Shown: positions 25,402-34,787 of the stretch, piece after piece
Layout: every line of letters begins with the position of its first letter
How positions within the stretch are numbered: position 1 is the first letter of the stretch
Source: Chloroflexi bacterium bin125
GTDB taxonomy: Bacteria > Chloroflexota > Dehalococcoidia > Bin125
Assembly (NCBI GenBank): GCA_002239025.1
Contig: MPNM01000005.1
Location: 95,744-159,743 of the forward strand
DNA length: 64,000 nucleotides
Direction of reading: 5' to 3'
Position numbers and translations under genes: made by a program
The notes under the pieces: model-generated
What the model saw: the letters and a program-made list of their open reading frames with translations, nothing else
Told to the model about the DNA's origin: nothing
The model's database searches: none

Positions 25402-26289
25402 CTAGTCGTAAAACAGTCGTTTACCGATGAAGAAGAACAGGATGGCCAGAGGGATCGCCGCGGCGACGAGAAGGACAATATTGATGTTGAGACGGTCCCA
25501 GAATGGCGGAGATTGGGGCTCGATGTAGGGCCAGTTGAGCAACAGGGCACGTTCGGCGTTCTTGGTGAACTCCGGAATCAACTGTTCCTCGGGAATGTCG
25601 TAGACCTGCTCGAATGCGTCGTAGAACGCGACACCCGACGCGGTCAGCCGGAAGAGCTCGGCCAGCGCCTCGGTGCCCCAATCCTGGATCATCCAGCTCA
25701 GCATTCCGCCGGCCTGACCGAAGTACTTGGCCTGGAACTGCCAGGTCACCGGCACGGTTTCGAGCTGTTCGACCGAGTAGTACTCCTCGTGATCGAAGAT
25801 GACGACGGCACCGGCGCGGCGCAGGTAGAAGCCGGGCAGGGGACCCTGCGACCAGAAACCGAGCGCCGCTCGTAGCCAGAACGGCACGTCGCCGGCGTAA
25901 CGCCCGGCTGCGGTCGTAACCAGTGAGTTGGTGACGGCGTTACGAACGTCGGCCGAGGAGTTGCGCGTCACATGTTGCAGGAACGCGTCCTGCTCAATGC
26001 CTTCAGGGAATTGTGACGGGTCGGTTGGATCGCTGCCCTCGGGCCAAACGATGATTGTCAGTGGCTCCGAGAACGTTGCCTCGATCAGGTCGCTGACGAG
26101 GTCGTACGCGCCCTGTCCATGGTCGGCCAGGTCTTCGGCTCGTAGCTCGCCCTGGTAGTGCCAGAGGATGACGTTGTCGCGCTCGGCCGAGGTCCATTCA
26201 ACTTCCACCGCCTGCGCCTGGAGCATGCTGGGATGCAGCCAGGCGGCGCAGACCAGGACCAAGAACGAGGCGAGGAGAAGACGTCTCAC
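25402..26289 (-). CDS. Membrane-anchored peptidase-MA-like protein, active site lost
   Basis: The GTG at 26289 starts a signal peptide, and the C-terminal helix (INIVLLVAAAIPLAILFFFIG) anchors the 295-residue protein, so most of it is extracytoplasmic. It follows the layout of the zinc protease at 37307: that gene has RHELTHVLT then LPAWLDEGMATIAEG, and this one has RNAVTNSLVTT then VPFWLRAALGFWSQG. Both His ligands, the catalytic Glu and the distal Asp-Glu are replaced. It is therefore probably a pseudoenzyme. It is flanked at 10 and 66 bp by lipid genes of the same operon. Confidence 0.7.
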   Translation of the reverse strand: MRRLLLASFLVLVCAAWLHPSMLQAQAVEVEWTSAERDNVILWHYQGELRAEDLADHGQGAYDLVSDLIEATFSEPLTIIVWPEGSDPTDPSQFPEGIEQDAFLQHVTRNSSADVRNAVTNSLVTTAAGRYAGDVPFWLRAALGFWSQGPLPGFYLRRAGAVVIFDHEEYYSVEQLETVPVTWQFQAKYFGQAGGMLSWMIQDWGTEALAELFRLTASGVAFYDAFEQVYDIPEEQLIPEFTKNAERALLLNWPYIEPQSPPFWDRLNINIVLLVAAAIPLAILFFFIGKRLFYD

Positions 26290-26298
26290 GAGATCAGA

Positions 26299-27321
26299 CT
26301 AAGACGGTTGGAGAGATCGATATAGGGAGAGATGCTGTTCGGCGATATGTCGGGCATCAAACCGGTCTGCCGACTCTCGTCCACTGGTCGCCAGCCGGGC
26401 TCGAAGCGCGGGGTCCTCCAACAGACGCTTGAGCTGCTCGGCCAGTGCCACGTGGTCGCCTGGAGGTGAGAGCAACGCGGCGCTGCCGTTATCGGACGCG
26501 ATTCGGTATCCGGAAATGTCTGACGCGGCCACCGGAACTCCTGCAGTCATCGCCTCGATCAGGACCAGACCCAGCGCCTCTCCACCGGTAGCGGGAAACG
26601 CCGCGCATGTTGCGGTGCTGAGCAGTTTTGGGACTTCATCGTGGGGAACCGGTCCGAGGAACGTTGTTCGATCGTTGGCGAGTCGCTTTGTCGCCGAAGA
26701 AACCGGGCCAGCGACGACCAGTCGAGCATCGGGCAGGAGGTCGAGTGCACGGATGAGAGTGGGAAGTCCTTTGCGAGGCTCGTCGCGGCCGACGAACAAG
26801 ATGGTGTCGGGATCAGGACTTCGAGAGACGCTGGAGAAAGGCGCAAGGTCGAGGCAGGGGAAGATGGTTTCGACTCGGGTGGGCAGGATCTCCGCTGCGA
26901 TCTCTCGTGAGATGTCGGTGGCACATATTGCCAAGTCGGCGCGACGCAGTAAGGGGCGCAAGAGTGGGCCGACGCGGCGATAGAAGCTTCCAGCGGCGGG
27001 CTCGGCTGAGTGCAGTGTGACCACGTTCGGCGCTGCGTCGGGATGGAGCAGGGCGAGCGGTCCGATTGAGGGAAGCAACGGCTCCTGGATGTGAAGGATG
27101 TCGTGCGGCGTGCGGAGGAAGTCTCGTAACCGGAGTAAGTCCGACGGATGGAACGACAGGTCGGCACGCGTCCCACCCATTTGGACTCGAAGGGCCTTTC
27201 GAGGCGAGAAGACTTCGGACTGGTGCCCCATCGCATTCAGAGCGTCGGACAAGGCCAGGGTGTGGACCTGGACACCACCCGGCTGGCGAGCGTCGTAGGG
27301 CAGGACATGAGCGATTCGCAC
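26299..27321 (-). CDS. GT4 glycosyltransferase, PimA-like
   Basis: The GTG at 27321 gives 340 residues in the GT-B fold. It matches mycobacterial PimA (phosphatidylinositol alpha-mannosyltransferase) in several places: the N-terminal PYDARQPGGVQVHTLAL with its GGV loop, HDILHIQEPLLPSIGPLA, FVGRDEPRKGLPTLIRAL and the sugar-nucleotide segment GGEALGLVLIEAMTAGVP. It would transfer mannose from GDP-mannose to phosphatidylinositol on the inner membrane face. Other GT4 acceptors cannot be excluded. Neighbouring inositol-lipid genes support the assignment. It is the first gene of a three-gene minus-strand operon. Confidence 0.7.
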   Translation of the reverse strand: MRIAHVLPYDARQPGGVQVHTLALSDALNAMGHQSEVFSPRKALRVQMGGTRADLSFHPSDLLRLRDFLRTPHDILHIQEPLLPSIGPLALLHPDAAPNVVTLHSAEPAAGSFYRRVGPLLRPLLRRADLAICATDISREIAAEILPTRVETIFPCLDLAPFSSVSRSPDPDTILFVGRDEPRKGLPTLIRALDLLPDARLVVAGPVSSATKRLANDRTTFLGPVPHDEVPKLLSTATCAAFPATGGEALGLVLIEAMTAGVPVAASDISGYRIASDNGSAALLSPPGDHVALAEQLKRLLEDPALRARLATSGRESADRFDARHIAEQHLSLYRSLQPS

Positions 27322-27495
27322 GGGATCGAGGTTATTGCCAGCTTGGGCAGAGGCCAGATTTCGAGAACTGGATTATCTCCTGTTATCGTTTGGTTGTTGA
27401 TTTGTGAACGAATGGTTAACGTGCGAGATGAACAAGATGTCGCTTGCCACATATCGACATTGATTTGTGGGTGAAGGCGAATAGCGGGGGCTGAC
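27322..27495. promoter_or_regulatory. Divergent promoter region, PimA-like gene and GOLPH3-like gene
   Basis: This is one of the few AT-rich gaps. A possible plus-strand promoter is TTGTTG at about 27394-27399, then 17 bases, then TAACGT. The sequence TTGATTTGTG occurs at 27397-27406 and again at 27460-27469, and GATTTGTG once more just inside the GOLPH3-like gene. Whether these are binding sites is unknown. Confidence 0.4.
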
Positions 27496-28134
27496 GTGCC
27501 AATCTCAACTTCAGGGTTTTCGATTTGTGAGCAGTTGTTGCTGCTTGGATTGAGCGAGCATGGCGCTCTTGACCGGCTGCATGAGGCGCGACTTGATTAT
27601 GCGATTGCTGGTGCGTCGCTGATTGACCTGTCGTTCGCCGGACGGCTGGACAGCGATCCCACTCGTCTGTTCGTGATCGATCCGGAACCGACCGGCGATG
27701 AGCTGCTCGATGATGTGTTGGATCGGATTGCGCACTCGGAGCCGAACCAGTCGATCAATCACTGGGTGTCGGAGATTTCGGGAGTTGCCCACAATGTTCG
27801 CCGCGAGCGGCTGCGACACCTTCGCGCTCGGCCGGTGGTCTGCGAACATCACGGGCGGCAACAGATTGAATTTCGTTGGGGACAGGACCCGCAGGTCGAC
27901 CCGGTGGTGGTGGGCTGCATCCGCGAGCATGTAATGGAACTGCTGCACGGCGACGCCATTCCGGCGCCCGAGGACGCGGCGCTGGTCAGCCTGGCGCGGG
28001 CGAGTGGACTGTTCGACGTGTTGATGTCGAAGAAGGAGCGGAAACGCGTTGAGCCTCGTGTGCTGCGTCTGGCCAAGCTGGATGTCATCGGCGAGCGTGT
28101 GAATCACGCGCTGGATTACGCGCTCGCTGGCTAG
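27496..28134 (+). CDS. GOLPH3/Vps74-family (GPP34) protein
   Basis: The GTG at 27496 starts a 212-residue protein with the GPP34 pattern: FSICEQLLLLGLSEHGALD, then YAIAGASLIDLSFAGRLDSD with an alternating alanine/leucine helix, and RRERLRHLRARPVV. In eukaryotes this family binds phosphatidylinositol 4-phosphate and glycosyltransferases at the Golgi; bacterial members are poorly studied. It is divergent from a PimA-like mannosyltransferase, inside a putative phosphatidylinositol locus. That placement fits a lipid- or transferase-binding role, which is inference. Confidence 0.75.
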   Translation: MPISTSGFSICEQLLLLGLSEHGALDRLHEARLDYAIAGASLIDLSFAGRLDSDPTRLFVIDPEPTGDELLDDVLDRIAHSEPNQSINHWVSEISGVAHNVRRERLRHLRARPVVCEHHGRQQIEFRWGQDPQVDPVVVGCIREHVMELLHGDAIPAPEDAALVSLARASGLFDVLMSKKERKRVEPRVLRLAKLDVIGERVNHALDYALAG

Positions 28135-28552
28135 TACGTGTCGACAGGCTCTTGCGGTGCGTCACGCGGCGCCGATTTGAGCCTCTCGCAGAGACTGACG
28201 CGTAAGTCCCCTTCTCCTCCCTGGCCGGGATGATGTTGAAGGCTGGGGAGCTGGCTCCTTAGTACGACATCTCTGACATACCGTGCCCCGGCTGCCCACC
28301 TCTGTCACAAGGCGATTTCTCTCCCCGCAAGAGACTGATGCACAACTCCCCTTCTCCCCCCTTGCGGGGGAGATGCCGAAAGCCTGCCCCGGGCTTGACC
28401 CGGGGGCAGAGGGGGGTCCGCTGTTCGGAAGCCCTATCTGGTCATCATCCGCCGACCCCCCCTCTGTCACTCCGTGACATCTCCCCCCGCAGGGGGGGAA
28501 TCGGAGCGCGGGCAGGACGGGAACCGGCTGGCTGTTCTCAAGGTGCCGGGGT
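28135..28552. other. Intergenic region filled by family A repeats
   Basis: This gap between two convergent genes (GOLPH3-like and PHP) contains a degenerate partial family A end near 28183-28230 and copy 3. No other feature or gene is seen. Confidence 0.7.
28330..28500. repeat. Palindromic repeat family A, copy 3
   Basis: It begins with the terminal repeat AGAGACTGATGCACAACTCC and then follows copy 2 almost base for base, including the CCCCGGGCTTGACCCGGGG insert, GGCAGAGGGGGGTCCGCTG and CTCTGTCACTCCGTGACATC. A degenerate partial left end lies just upstream at about 28183-28230. Confidence 0.85.
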
Positions 28553-29308
28553 CTAAGGACGGCGGCGGGCGAGGAGGGCTTTTGGTGTGGCGGTCATTCC
28601 TCGCCATTGCTGACGGAGGAGCCTGCCGGCTCCGATATCTCTTAGGGACGGGTAGTTGTCCAGTTCGGCGCTGGTTTGGTTGCTACGGAGTGCTTCCCTG
28701 AGTGCTTGCGCTCCTCGACCTTGATATCTGGTGATTCCTGCTCCGACTTGTTCGTGGAAGTGGGCGTCGGAGCCTCCGGTGGTCGGCAGCCTCCAACGCT
28801 GATTGGCGCTGATGATTGATTGTCGGCGCCAGCGGGCGGAGGGGATGGGGTTTGCCGTCTCGACGGCGAGAATCGGTGGATGATCGCCACTCAGTTCGGG
28901 CGACATCGTTGCGACCAGGCGATCGATATCACCGATGTTGAGGGCGAACGGCACAATGGCTGCCGGGTGAGCGATGATTGCAGCTCCACCCTGTCTCCAG
29001 ATCGCCTCGATCGTCGCTTCTGCGCTCTTGAACGCTGCTATTGGACTGTCGATCCATAGCGCGAGGATGTGTCCCTGGCGACTGCTGACCTCGCTACCGA
29101 TGATCACTTCGACCGGATGATTGCTCCGCACGGCAACATCGCGTGCTTCGTGTGCACCCCGGGTCTGGTCGTGGTCGGTGACGGCGATGACGTCCAGGCT
29201 TCGCCGGTGAGCGGCGTCGAGGACGGTTCTGGCGTCATCCATGCCGTCGGAGGCATCGGTGTGAATCTGCAGGTCGGCGCGTCCCATGGACTCGTTGTCG
29301 GCGCTCAT
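28553..29308 (-). CDS. PHP-domain phosphoesterase
   Basis: The ATG at 29308 overlaps the stop of the acyltransferase gene (ATGA), a sign of translational coupling. The 251-residue protein has the PHP metal motifs ADLQIHTDASDGMDD, AVTDHDQTRG, VIIGSEVSSRQGHILA, AIIAHPA and GGSDAHF, which would bind two or three metals. The first motif is the DLQIHT variant, with Gln in place of the first His. It should hydrolyse a phosphoester or small nucleotide. Its place in the inositol-lipid operon suggests a phosphate-removal step there, but this is inference. Confidence 0.85.
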   Translation of the reverse strand: MSADNESMGRADLQIHTDASDGMDDARTVLDAAHRRSLDVIAVTDHDQTRGAHEARDVAVRSNHPVEVIIGSEVSSRQGHILALWIDSPIAAFKSAEATIEAIWRQGGAAIIAHPAAIVPFALNIGDIDRLVATMSPELSGDHPPILAVETANPIPSARWRRQSIISANQRWRLPTTGGSDAHFHEQVGAGITRYQGRGAQALREALRSNQTSAELDNYPSLRDIGAGRLLRQQWRGMTATPKALLARRRP

Positions 29309-30237
29309 TGACTTGCGCTTCCGACGGTGTCTCGTGGATGCGGATCGTCCCATGGGGTGTCTCGGCAAGGCGCCCAGGGCGACTCTTGGACTCTCCAGAG
29401 ATGCGAATGCTCAGCAATGATGGGCTCGAATAGTCGCGCGAGGTCGGCAGTGTTGGTGCGCGTATCGAGGGCTCGATTGCCTGTGAGCAAGAGTTCAAGC
29501 GTCGGTAGAAAGGTGACATCAAACTGGAGACGATCAGGGCCGGGCCGTCGGACGGCGTAGAGCGGCAGGATGTCGGCCTCGGCGCGGATGGCCAGGTCGA
29601 TTGCTCCCACGGGGAATCGAGCCTGGCGGCCGAAGAACGGGACACACGCGCCTCCGCCCTGGCGGTCGCGGTCCCAAAGGATGCAGACCACTCCACCCTC
29701 GCGCAGCGTGCGCAATGCCTTGCCGACGCCAGTCTGGGTCGCCGTGAGAAACTCGACCCCGGCGGCAGTACGCGAGGCGTTGACCGCTTCCAAGTGTCGG
29801 GGATCATCAAGTCGTTCGACCAGCGCAACCGCGGGGATGTCGAGCGCTGCCAGCGCCTTGACCGCAACCTCGGGATTGGAGATGTGCGCGGTGGTCAGGA
29901 CCACGCCACGTCCGGCCTTGTGGGCGTCGAGCAGATGGTCCAATCCCTCAACATGGAGATGTCGGTCAAGCACTCGTTGAGGGCAGATTGCGGGCAGGAG
30001 GGCGAGGTCAACGTAGTACCGGGCCGTCTCGGCTATGACCTCGGCGGCGTCGCGGTTGAGCTGGGAGGGCGAGTGCTCGGGATGGATGCGCTGGAGATTG
30101 TTGCGAATTCGGATGCGCTGTCTCTCCAGAAGCGGAAGGGCGAGAGAGGCTGCGGTCTCGGCGAAGGCGTAGAGGGTGCGTCGAGGGAGGTATCGGGAGA
30201 GCCAGGCGAGGATCGCGAGGGCGGTGGCGGTCGGCAT
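29305..30237 (-). CDS. Lysophospholipid acyltransferase family protein (PatA/HtrB-like) 1
   Basis: The 310-residue protein belongs to the LPLAT/HtrB family. The catalytic H-x4-acid motif is AHISNPE near residue 118, and CILWDRDRQGGGACVPFFG then ARFPVGAIDLAIRAEADILPL cover the substrate region. In mycobacteria the family member PatA acylates phosphatidylinositol mannosides; in proteobacteria HtrB acylates lipid A. Here the neighbouring PimA-like and inositol genes favour the first. It starts 12 bp after the second acyltransferase and overlaps the PHP gene, so the three form a tight operon. Confidence 0.82.
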   Translation of the reverse strand: MPTATALAILAWLSRYLPRRTLYAFAETAASLALPLLERQRIRIRNNLQRIHPEHSPSQLNRDAAEVIAETARYYVDLALLPAICPQRVLDRHLHVEGLDHLLDAHKAGRGVVLTTAHISNPEVAVKALAALDIPAVALVERLDDPRHLEAVNASRTAAGVEFLTATQTGVGKALRTLREGGVVCILWDRDRQGGGACVPFFGRQARFPVGAIDLAIRAEADILPLYAVRRPGPDRLQFDVTFLPTLELLLTGNRALDTRTNTADLARLFEPIIAEHSHLWRVQESPWAPCRDTPWDDPHPRDTVGSASQ

Positions 30238-30249
30238 GTGGGTATGTTC

Positions 30250-31098
30250 TCACGAGTTGAAGAAGTGCCGGAACTGGTACCACTGATCGGGTGCGTTCTT
30301 TAGTGCTGGCTCGAACGCTCTCAGGAGTGGAGAGTTGCCCTGGTGATCGAGGATTAGGTGCGGCTTGAAGCGGAGATTGTGCGCTTGACGGGTTGCGGTG
30401 AGGGGGATCAGCTTCGCATTAGTTGACTCGGCGATCCGGTGGATTTCGTTTGGGATTGTGATGGTTTGGCTGAAGAGTTGTTCTGTGGTTACTTGTTCTC
30501 CCGGTCTGGGTGGGCGGTCGAAGAGGATTGCGGCGGTTCCGTCGTCTCGTAGATGATTGATGATTTGGCGCAGGCCGCTTCGACCGCTCGCAGGTAACAT
30601 TCCGAGTCTTGCTCGTTGATCCTGTATGGCCTGGTTGAGGGCTGGATGACCGAGGTCGTCCACGAGAACCATTGAGGGGCCGATTCGGTGCGTGAAGGCT
30701 CCTCCGAGGATGTCCCAGTTGCCGAAGTGGATGACGGCGAAGAGGATCGGGCGTTGCTGGTACCAATCTTCGAGTTGCCGCCATTGGTCGGCGTAGGTCG
30801 GGTCATCACCGCCGACGGCTTCGTAGCAGTCCACCGGGCTGAGTTCGTCGAGGCGGATGGCGTCGACCATGTACTCGCCGTAGCGCTGGAACTGAGCTCG
30901 GGCGAGGGAGTCTGCGTTGCCGTCCCATTCGACGTGGGGCAGGACTTGTTGTGCGTTCTGGCGTGCTGCGGTTCGCCCCTGGGGCCAGGCGTGGCAGACG
31001 GCTGTCATCAGGTGGCGGGCGGCTGCGTAGGCCGCAGGTCGGGGCAGGGAACGGGCTACTCGGCCGAGGGTCTGGTAGCCGAGGGCCAGGGGGTGCAT
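30250..31098 (-). CDS. Lysophospholipid acyltransferase family protein (PatA/HtrB-like) 2
   Basis: This second LPLAT/HtrB-like protein (282 residues) has the H-x4-D motif in AVIHFGNWDILGGAF near residue 122 and the later DGTAAILFDRPPRPGEQ segment. It is only distantly similar to its neighbour. Two acyltransferases could acylate different positions, for example mannose and inositol of a phosphatidylinositol mannoside. It lies downstream of the inositol-phosphate synthase gene with about 100 bp between, including a family D repeat. Confidence 0.82.
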   Translation of the reverse strand: MHPLALGYQTLGRVARSLPRPAAYAAARHLMTAVCHAWPQGRTAARQNAQQVLPHVEWDGNADSLARAQFQRYGEYMVDAIRLDELSPVDCYEAVGGDDPTYADQWRQLEDWYQQRPILFAVIHFGNWDILGGAFTHRIGPSMVLVDDLGHPALNQAIQDQRARLGMLPASGRSGLRQIINHLRDDGTAAILFDRPPRPGEQVTTEQLFSQTITIPNEIHRIAESTNAKLIPLTATRQAHNLRFKPHLILDHQGNSPLLRAFEPALKNAPDQWYQFRHFFNS

Positions 31099-31103
31099 GG
31101 GAG

Positions 31104-31140
31104 ACCCTCACCCTCACCCTCTCCCAGAGGGAGAGGGGAC
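31104..31140. repeat. Family D repeat, copy 1
   Basis: The sequence ACCCTCACCCTCACCCTCTC and the following CAGAGGGAGAGGGG form a hairpin with a purine/pyrimidine strand bias. The same unit recurs, doubled, at 54766-54860. Confidence 0.75.
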
Positions 31141-31200
31141 TGGTTGAAGACGGCGGCTCATTAGCGCTCAGGTCTCCAAGGAGAGAAGGAATCCGGCAGG

Positions 31201-32316
<1,116 letters not shown>

Positions 32317-32536
32317 AGATGAATCCTTCCGCGGAGGGTGCGGTCGCGTCGATCTGCCGAGCGTGTGCGGAAACTCACAAGTTGTCGACCGCGTCGCCCA
32401 TCTGCGAGTACTGCAATCTAGCAGCAGGGATCGCTGGGCGCAGTTGCAGGAGACATAGACCCATGGCTAACTCAGCCCCGACCTGGTTGGTAGCACCACA
32501 ATCTCCCCACGCCAGTACGAGAGTTACGCTGAGCGC

Positions 32537-33337
32537 ATGCCTGATCCTCGCGAGCTAGTTACGGACATGTACCTCCAATTCGCGGAGGAGCTGGCCGATG
32601 CCGCTGGTGAGGCGATTCGTCCCTGGTTTCGGAGCGACTTAGATGTCGAGCGGAAGGGTGACGGCTCGCCGGTCACCCAGGCCGATCGCGCCGCCGAGAC
32701 TGCGATCCGTGAACGCATTTGCAGTCGATATCCGAGTCACGGAATCGTCGGCGAGGAGTTTGGATCGGATCAGGATGATGCCGAGTGGGTCTGGGTAATC
32801 GATCCGATCGACGGTACCGGTGCGTTTATCTCCGGGCTTCCAACCTTTGGGACCTTGATTGGGCTTGTACGTGACGGGGCGCCGGTGCTCGGTGTACTTG
32901 ACCAACCGATATTGGCAGAACGATGGACAGGCGTGAGTTTTCCGGACCTTCCGCTGCGAGCTACACACAATTCACAGGTTGTCCACACGTCAACAACAGG
33001 TGATCTGGGAGAGTCGATCGGCTTTGCCAGCGACCCGACCATGTTCGAGGCCGAGGAACAGGGCGCCTGGAACAGGCTCGCGTCGTCGCTGTATCGAGCA
33101 AGATACGGGATTGATTGTTACGCCTACGGACTGCTGGCTTCAGGCTTTGTGGACATTGTGTGTGAAGCGTCATTGAAGGCATGGGATTACATGGCACTGG
33201 TCCCAATAGTGCGGGGCGCCGGTGGTCAGATGACTGACTGGGCCGGCGATCAACTCACACAGGGGTCGGGCGACCAAGTACTGGCGTCGGCGTCGCACAC
33301 GCTTCATCGTGCAGCATTAACACGGTTGTGTGGATAA
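32537..33337 (+). CDS. Inositol monophosphatase family protein
   Basis: The 266-residue enzyme has the full lithium-sensitive phosphatase signature: GEEFGS (metal-binding Glu), WVIDPIDGTGAFISGLP and AWDYMALVPIVRGAGG. It would hydrolyse inositol monophosphate; histidinol-phosphate phosphatase (HisN) activity is an alternative for this family. It is divergent from ino1 with a 220-bp gap, which makes inositol the likely substrate. In a phosphatidylinositol-phosphate pathway it could make free inositol or control its pool. Confidence 0.9.
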   Translation: MPDPRELVTDMYLQFAEELADAAGEAIRPWFRSDLDVERKGDGSPVTQADRAAETAIRERICSRYPSHGIVGEEFGSDQDDAEWVWVIDPIDGTGAFISGLPTFGTLIGLVRDGAPVLGVLDQPILAERWTGVSFPDLPLRATHNSQVVHTSTTGDLGESIGFASDPTMFEAEEQGAWNRLASSLYRARYGIDCYAYGLLASGFVDIVCEASLKAWDYMALVPIVRGAGGQMTDWAGDQLTQGSGDQVLASASHTLHRAALTRLCG

Positions 33338-33423
33338 CACAGTCAATGGATCGGTTGACGGGTCGTGGAAAAGTGGACAAGCAGTGGCGCACACGAACAG
33401 AGAGCCTGTGGCGCTGTGGAAAC
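32979..33423. promoter_or_regulatory. Cluster of DnaA-box-like 9-mers
   Basis: A perfect DnaA box on the minus strand (TTATCCACA) reads TGTGGATAA at 33329-33337. High-GC-type boxes are TTGTCCACA at 32979-32987 and one-mismatch forms at 33149-33157 and 33372-33380; a two-mismatch form is TGTGGAAAC at 33415-33423. Most lie inside the inositol monophosphatase gene. Without dnaA, dnaN or an AT-rich unwinding element nearby, an origin is doubtful. Confidence 0.3.
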
Positions 33424-33439
33424 GTTCCCGATCGGGAAC
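33424..33439. promoter_or_regulatory. 16-bp perfect palindrome
   Basis: GTTCCCGATCGGGAAC is a perfect palindrome without a loop, lying between the ends of the inositol monophosphatase gene and the convergent 73-codon gene. It could be an operator for an unidentified dimeric regulator or a short terminator stem. Nothing downstream shows a U-run. Confidence 0.4.
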
Positions 33440-33451
33440 AGTAGGTATGCG

Positions 33452-33673
33452 CTAGCCTGCCGCGTCGGCGTGAGCTTTGACCTTGCGCAGGACGGGCAAA
33501 CCGGTGCGCGGGTTCTCGACAATTTCGTACCCGTCGGGCACGGCGTCGATCGCTCCAGGCTTCTCCGACTTGGCGAAGAAGTAGATGCGCTGGGAATGGT
33601 GATTCCTCAGCTCGATGTCGCGCGCGTGGAGGAAATAGGTCTCGTGGCGGCGGTTGGTGGTGGAATAAGCCAT
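33452..33673 (-). CDS. Small conserved-looking protein
   Basis: This 73-residue protein starts MAYSTTNRRHETYFLHARD and contains QRIYFFAKSEKPGAIDA and PDGYEIVENPRTGLPVLRK. I recall closely similar small proteins from Chloroflexota and Actinobacteria, all of unknown role, but this is memory and not a search. It is basic and cytoplasmic with no catalytic motif. Its start codon overlaps the possible start of the divergent lipoprotein gene. Confidence 0.75.
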   Translation of the reverse strand: MAYSTTNRRHETYFLHARDIELRNHHSQRIYFFAKSEKPGAIDAVPDGYEIVENPRTGLPVLRKVKAHADAAG

Positions 33674-33707
33674 GTCTGGCAGCCTCCGGTCAATTGATCA
33701 GGCGCCT

Positions 33708-34772
33708 ATGCCGTTACATCGTATATTCAAGCGAATTTTCGCCGCGTTGTCAATCGAACGTGGGAAACTCGTTACGTCGAGTGTTCACAGTCTGTTGACA
33801 AGTAGCGGGCTGCTGACGTTCCTGCTTGCAGGGGCGGCAGTGGCGGTAACCGGTTGTGGATCGAACGCAGAACCGAGTGGCGCACCGCAAGAGGTTCCTG
33901 GCGACCCCTGGGCCGTTTCACAGGTCGATCCGGAGGCTCGTTGGCTTCCGGTTCTGGCGACACAAGACCTGGCAGTGGGCGTTAAACGGGTCGCATTCAC
34001 ACTGAATGGGCTAACGCCGGGGGATGATCCTCCAACTGTGCGAGTTTCCTTGTTCAGGCTCGAAGCAGACCAGCAGACGCCTCGTGCGGTCCAGTATGCG
34101 CGATTTCTCTCCTATCCGGCTGATGTCGGGATCGAGGCGCATGGACATGTGAATGCGTCGGTCTCGGATCGTTCGTTGCCGATCGGCATCGGGGTGTATG
34201 TCGTGCCGGTGCAACTGACGTCCGATGGCCTGTGGGGGATGTTGCTTGAGATTTCGGCTGACGATAGGGAGGAGTCTGTACGCCTCAAGTTCTCGGTGCG
34301 AGAGCGACAGGCTGCGCCCCGAGTTGGAGACCCGGCTCCGTCGGTGGACTCGCGGACTCGCAACGATGTTTCGTCGCTGAACGAGCTGACATCTGATCGC
34401 GACCCCGAGCCCGGGCTCTATGCCATCTCCATCTCAGAGGCGCTGGAACTCGGACAACCATTGCTGTTGACCTTCGCCACGCCTGCGTTCTGTCATTCGC
34501 GCACTTGTACCCCGGTACTCGACGCGGTGAAGGCAGTCTGGCGCGAGTTTTCGCCGTCGATCAGTGGGATTCATGTTGAAGTGTTTGAGAATCCGGAGAC
34601 TCGGACGAGACTGGTTGAGTCGGCGGCGTTCGTGGCCTGGCGTCTGCCGTCGGAGCCGTGGGTGTTTGTGATCGATGCCGGCGGGATCATTCGCTACGCG
34701 TTCGAGGGCGCCGTGACCGAGGCGGAGTTGCGCTCAGCGGTGGAATGGGTCGTTCAGGATGGTGAAAGCTGA
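33708..34772 (+). CDS. Thioredoxin-fold lipoprotein
   Basis: The start is uncertain: ATG 33672 overlaps the divergent gene, ATG 33708 is used here, and GTG near 33780 would give the shortest signal peptide. All share the lipoprotein signal LLTFLLAGAAVAVTGC, so the protein is anchored outside the membrane. The N-terminal half is a beta-rich domain of unknown type. The C-terminal half is thioredoxin-like (PLLLTFATPAFCHSRTCTPV) with a CHSRTC cysteine pair (CX4C) and a final FVIDAGGIIRYAFEG. It may be an extracytoplasmic thiol or copper-chaperone protein. Confidence 0.78.
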   Translation: MPLHRIFKRIFAALSIERGKLVTSSVHSLLTSSGLLTFLLAGAAVAVTGCGSNAEPSGAPQEVPGDPWAVSQVDPEARWLPVLATQDLAVGVKRVAFTLNGLTPGDDPPTVRVSLFRLEADQQTPRAVQYARFLSYPADVGIEAHGHVNASVSDRSLPIGIGVYVVPVQLTSDGLWGMLLEISADDREESVRLKFSVRERQAAPRVGDPAPSVDSRTRNDVSSLNELTSDRDPEPGLYAISISEALELGQPLLLTFATPAFCHSRTCTPVLDAVKAVWREFSPSISGIHVEVFENPETRTRLVESAAFVAWRLPSEPWVFVIDAGGIIRYAFEGAVTEAELRSAVEWVVQDGES

Positions 34773-34787
34773 AGGTCCGAAGCGCGA

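Noticed and set aside
32979..33439. Chromosomal origin
   Set aside because: Despite several DnaA-like boxes there is no dnaA, dnaN, gyrB or AT-rich unwinding stretch, and most boxes are inside a gene.
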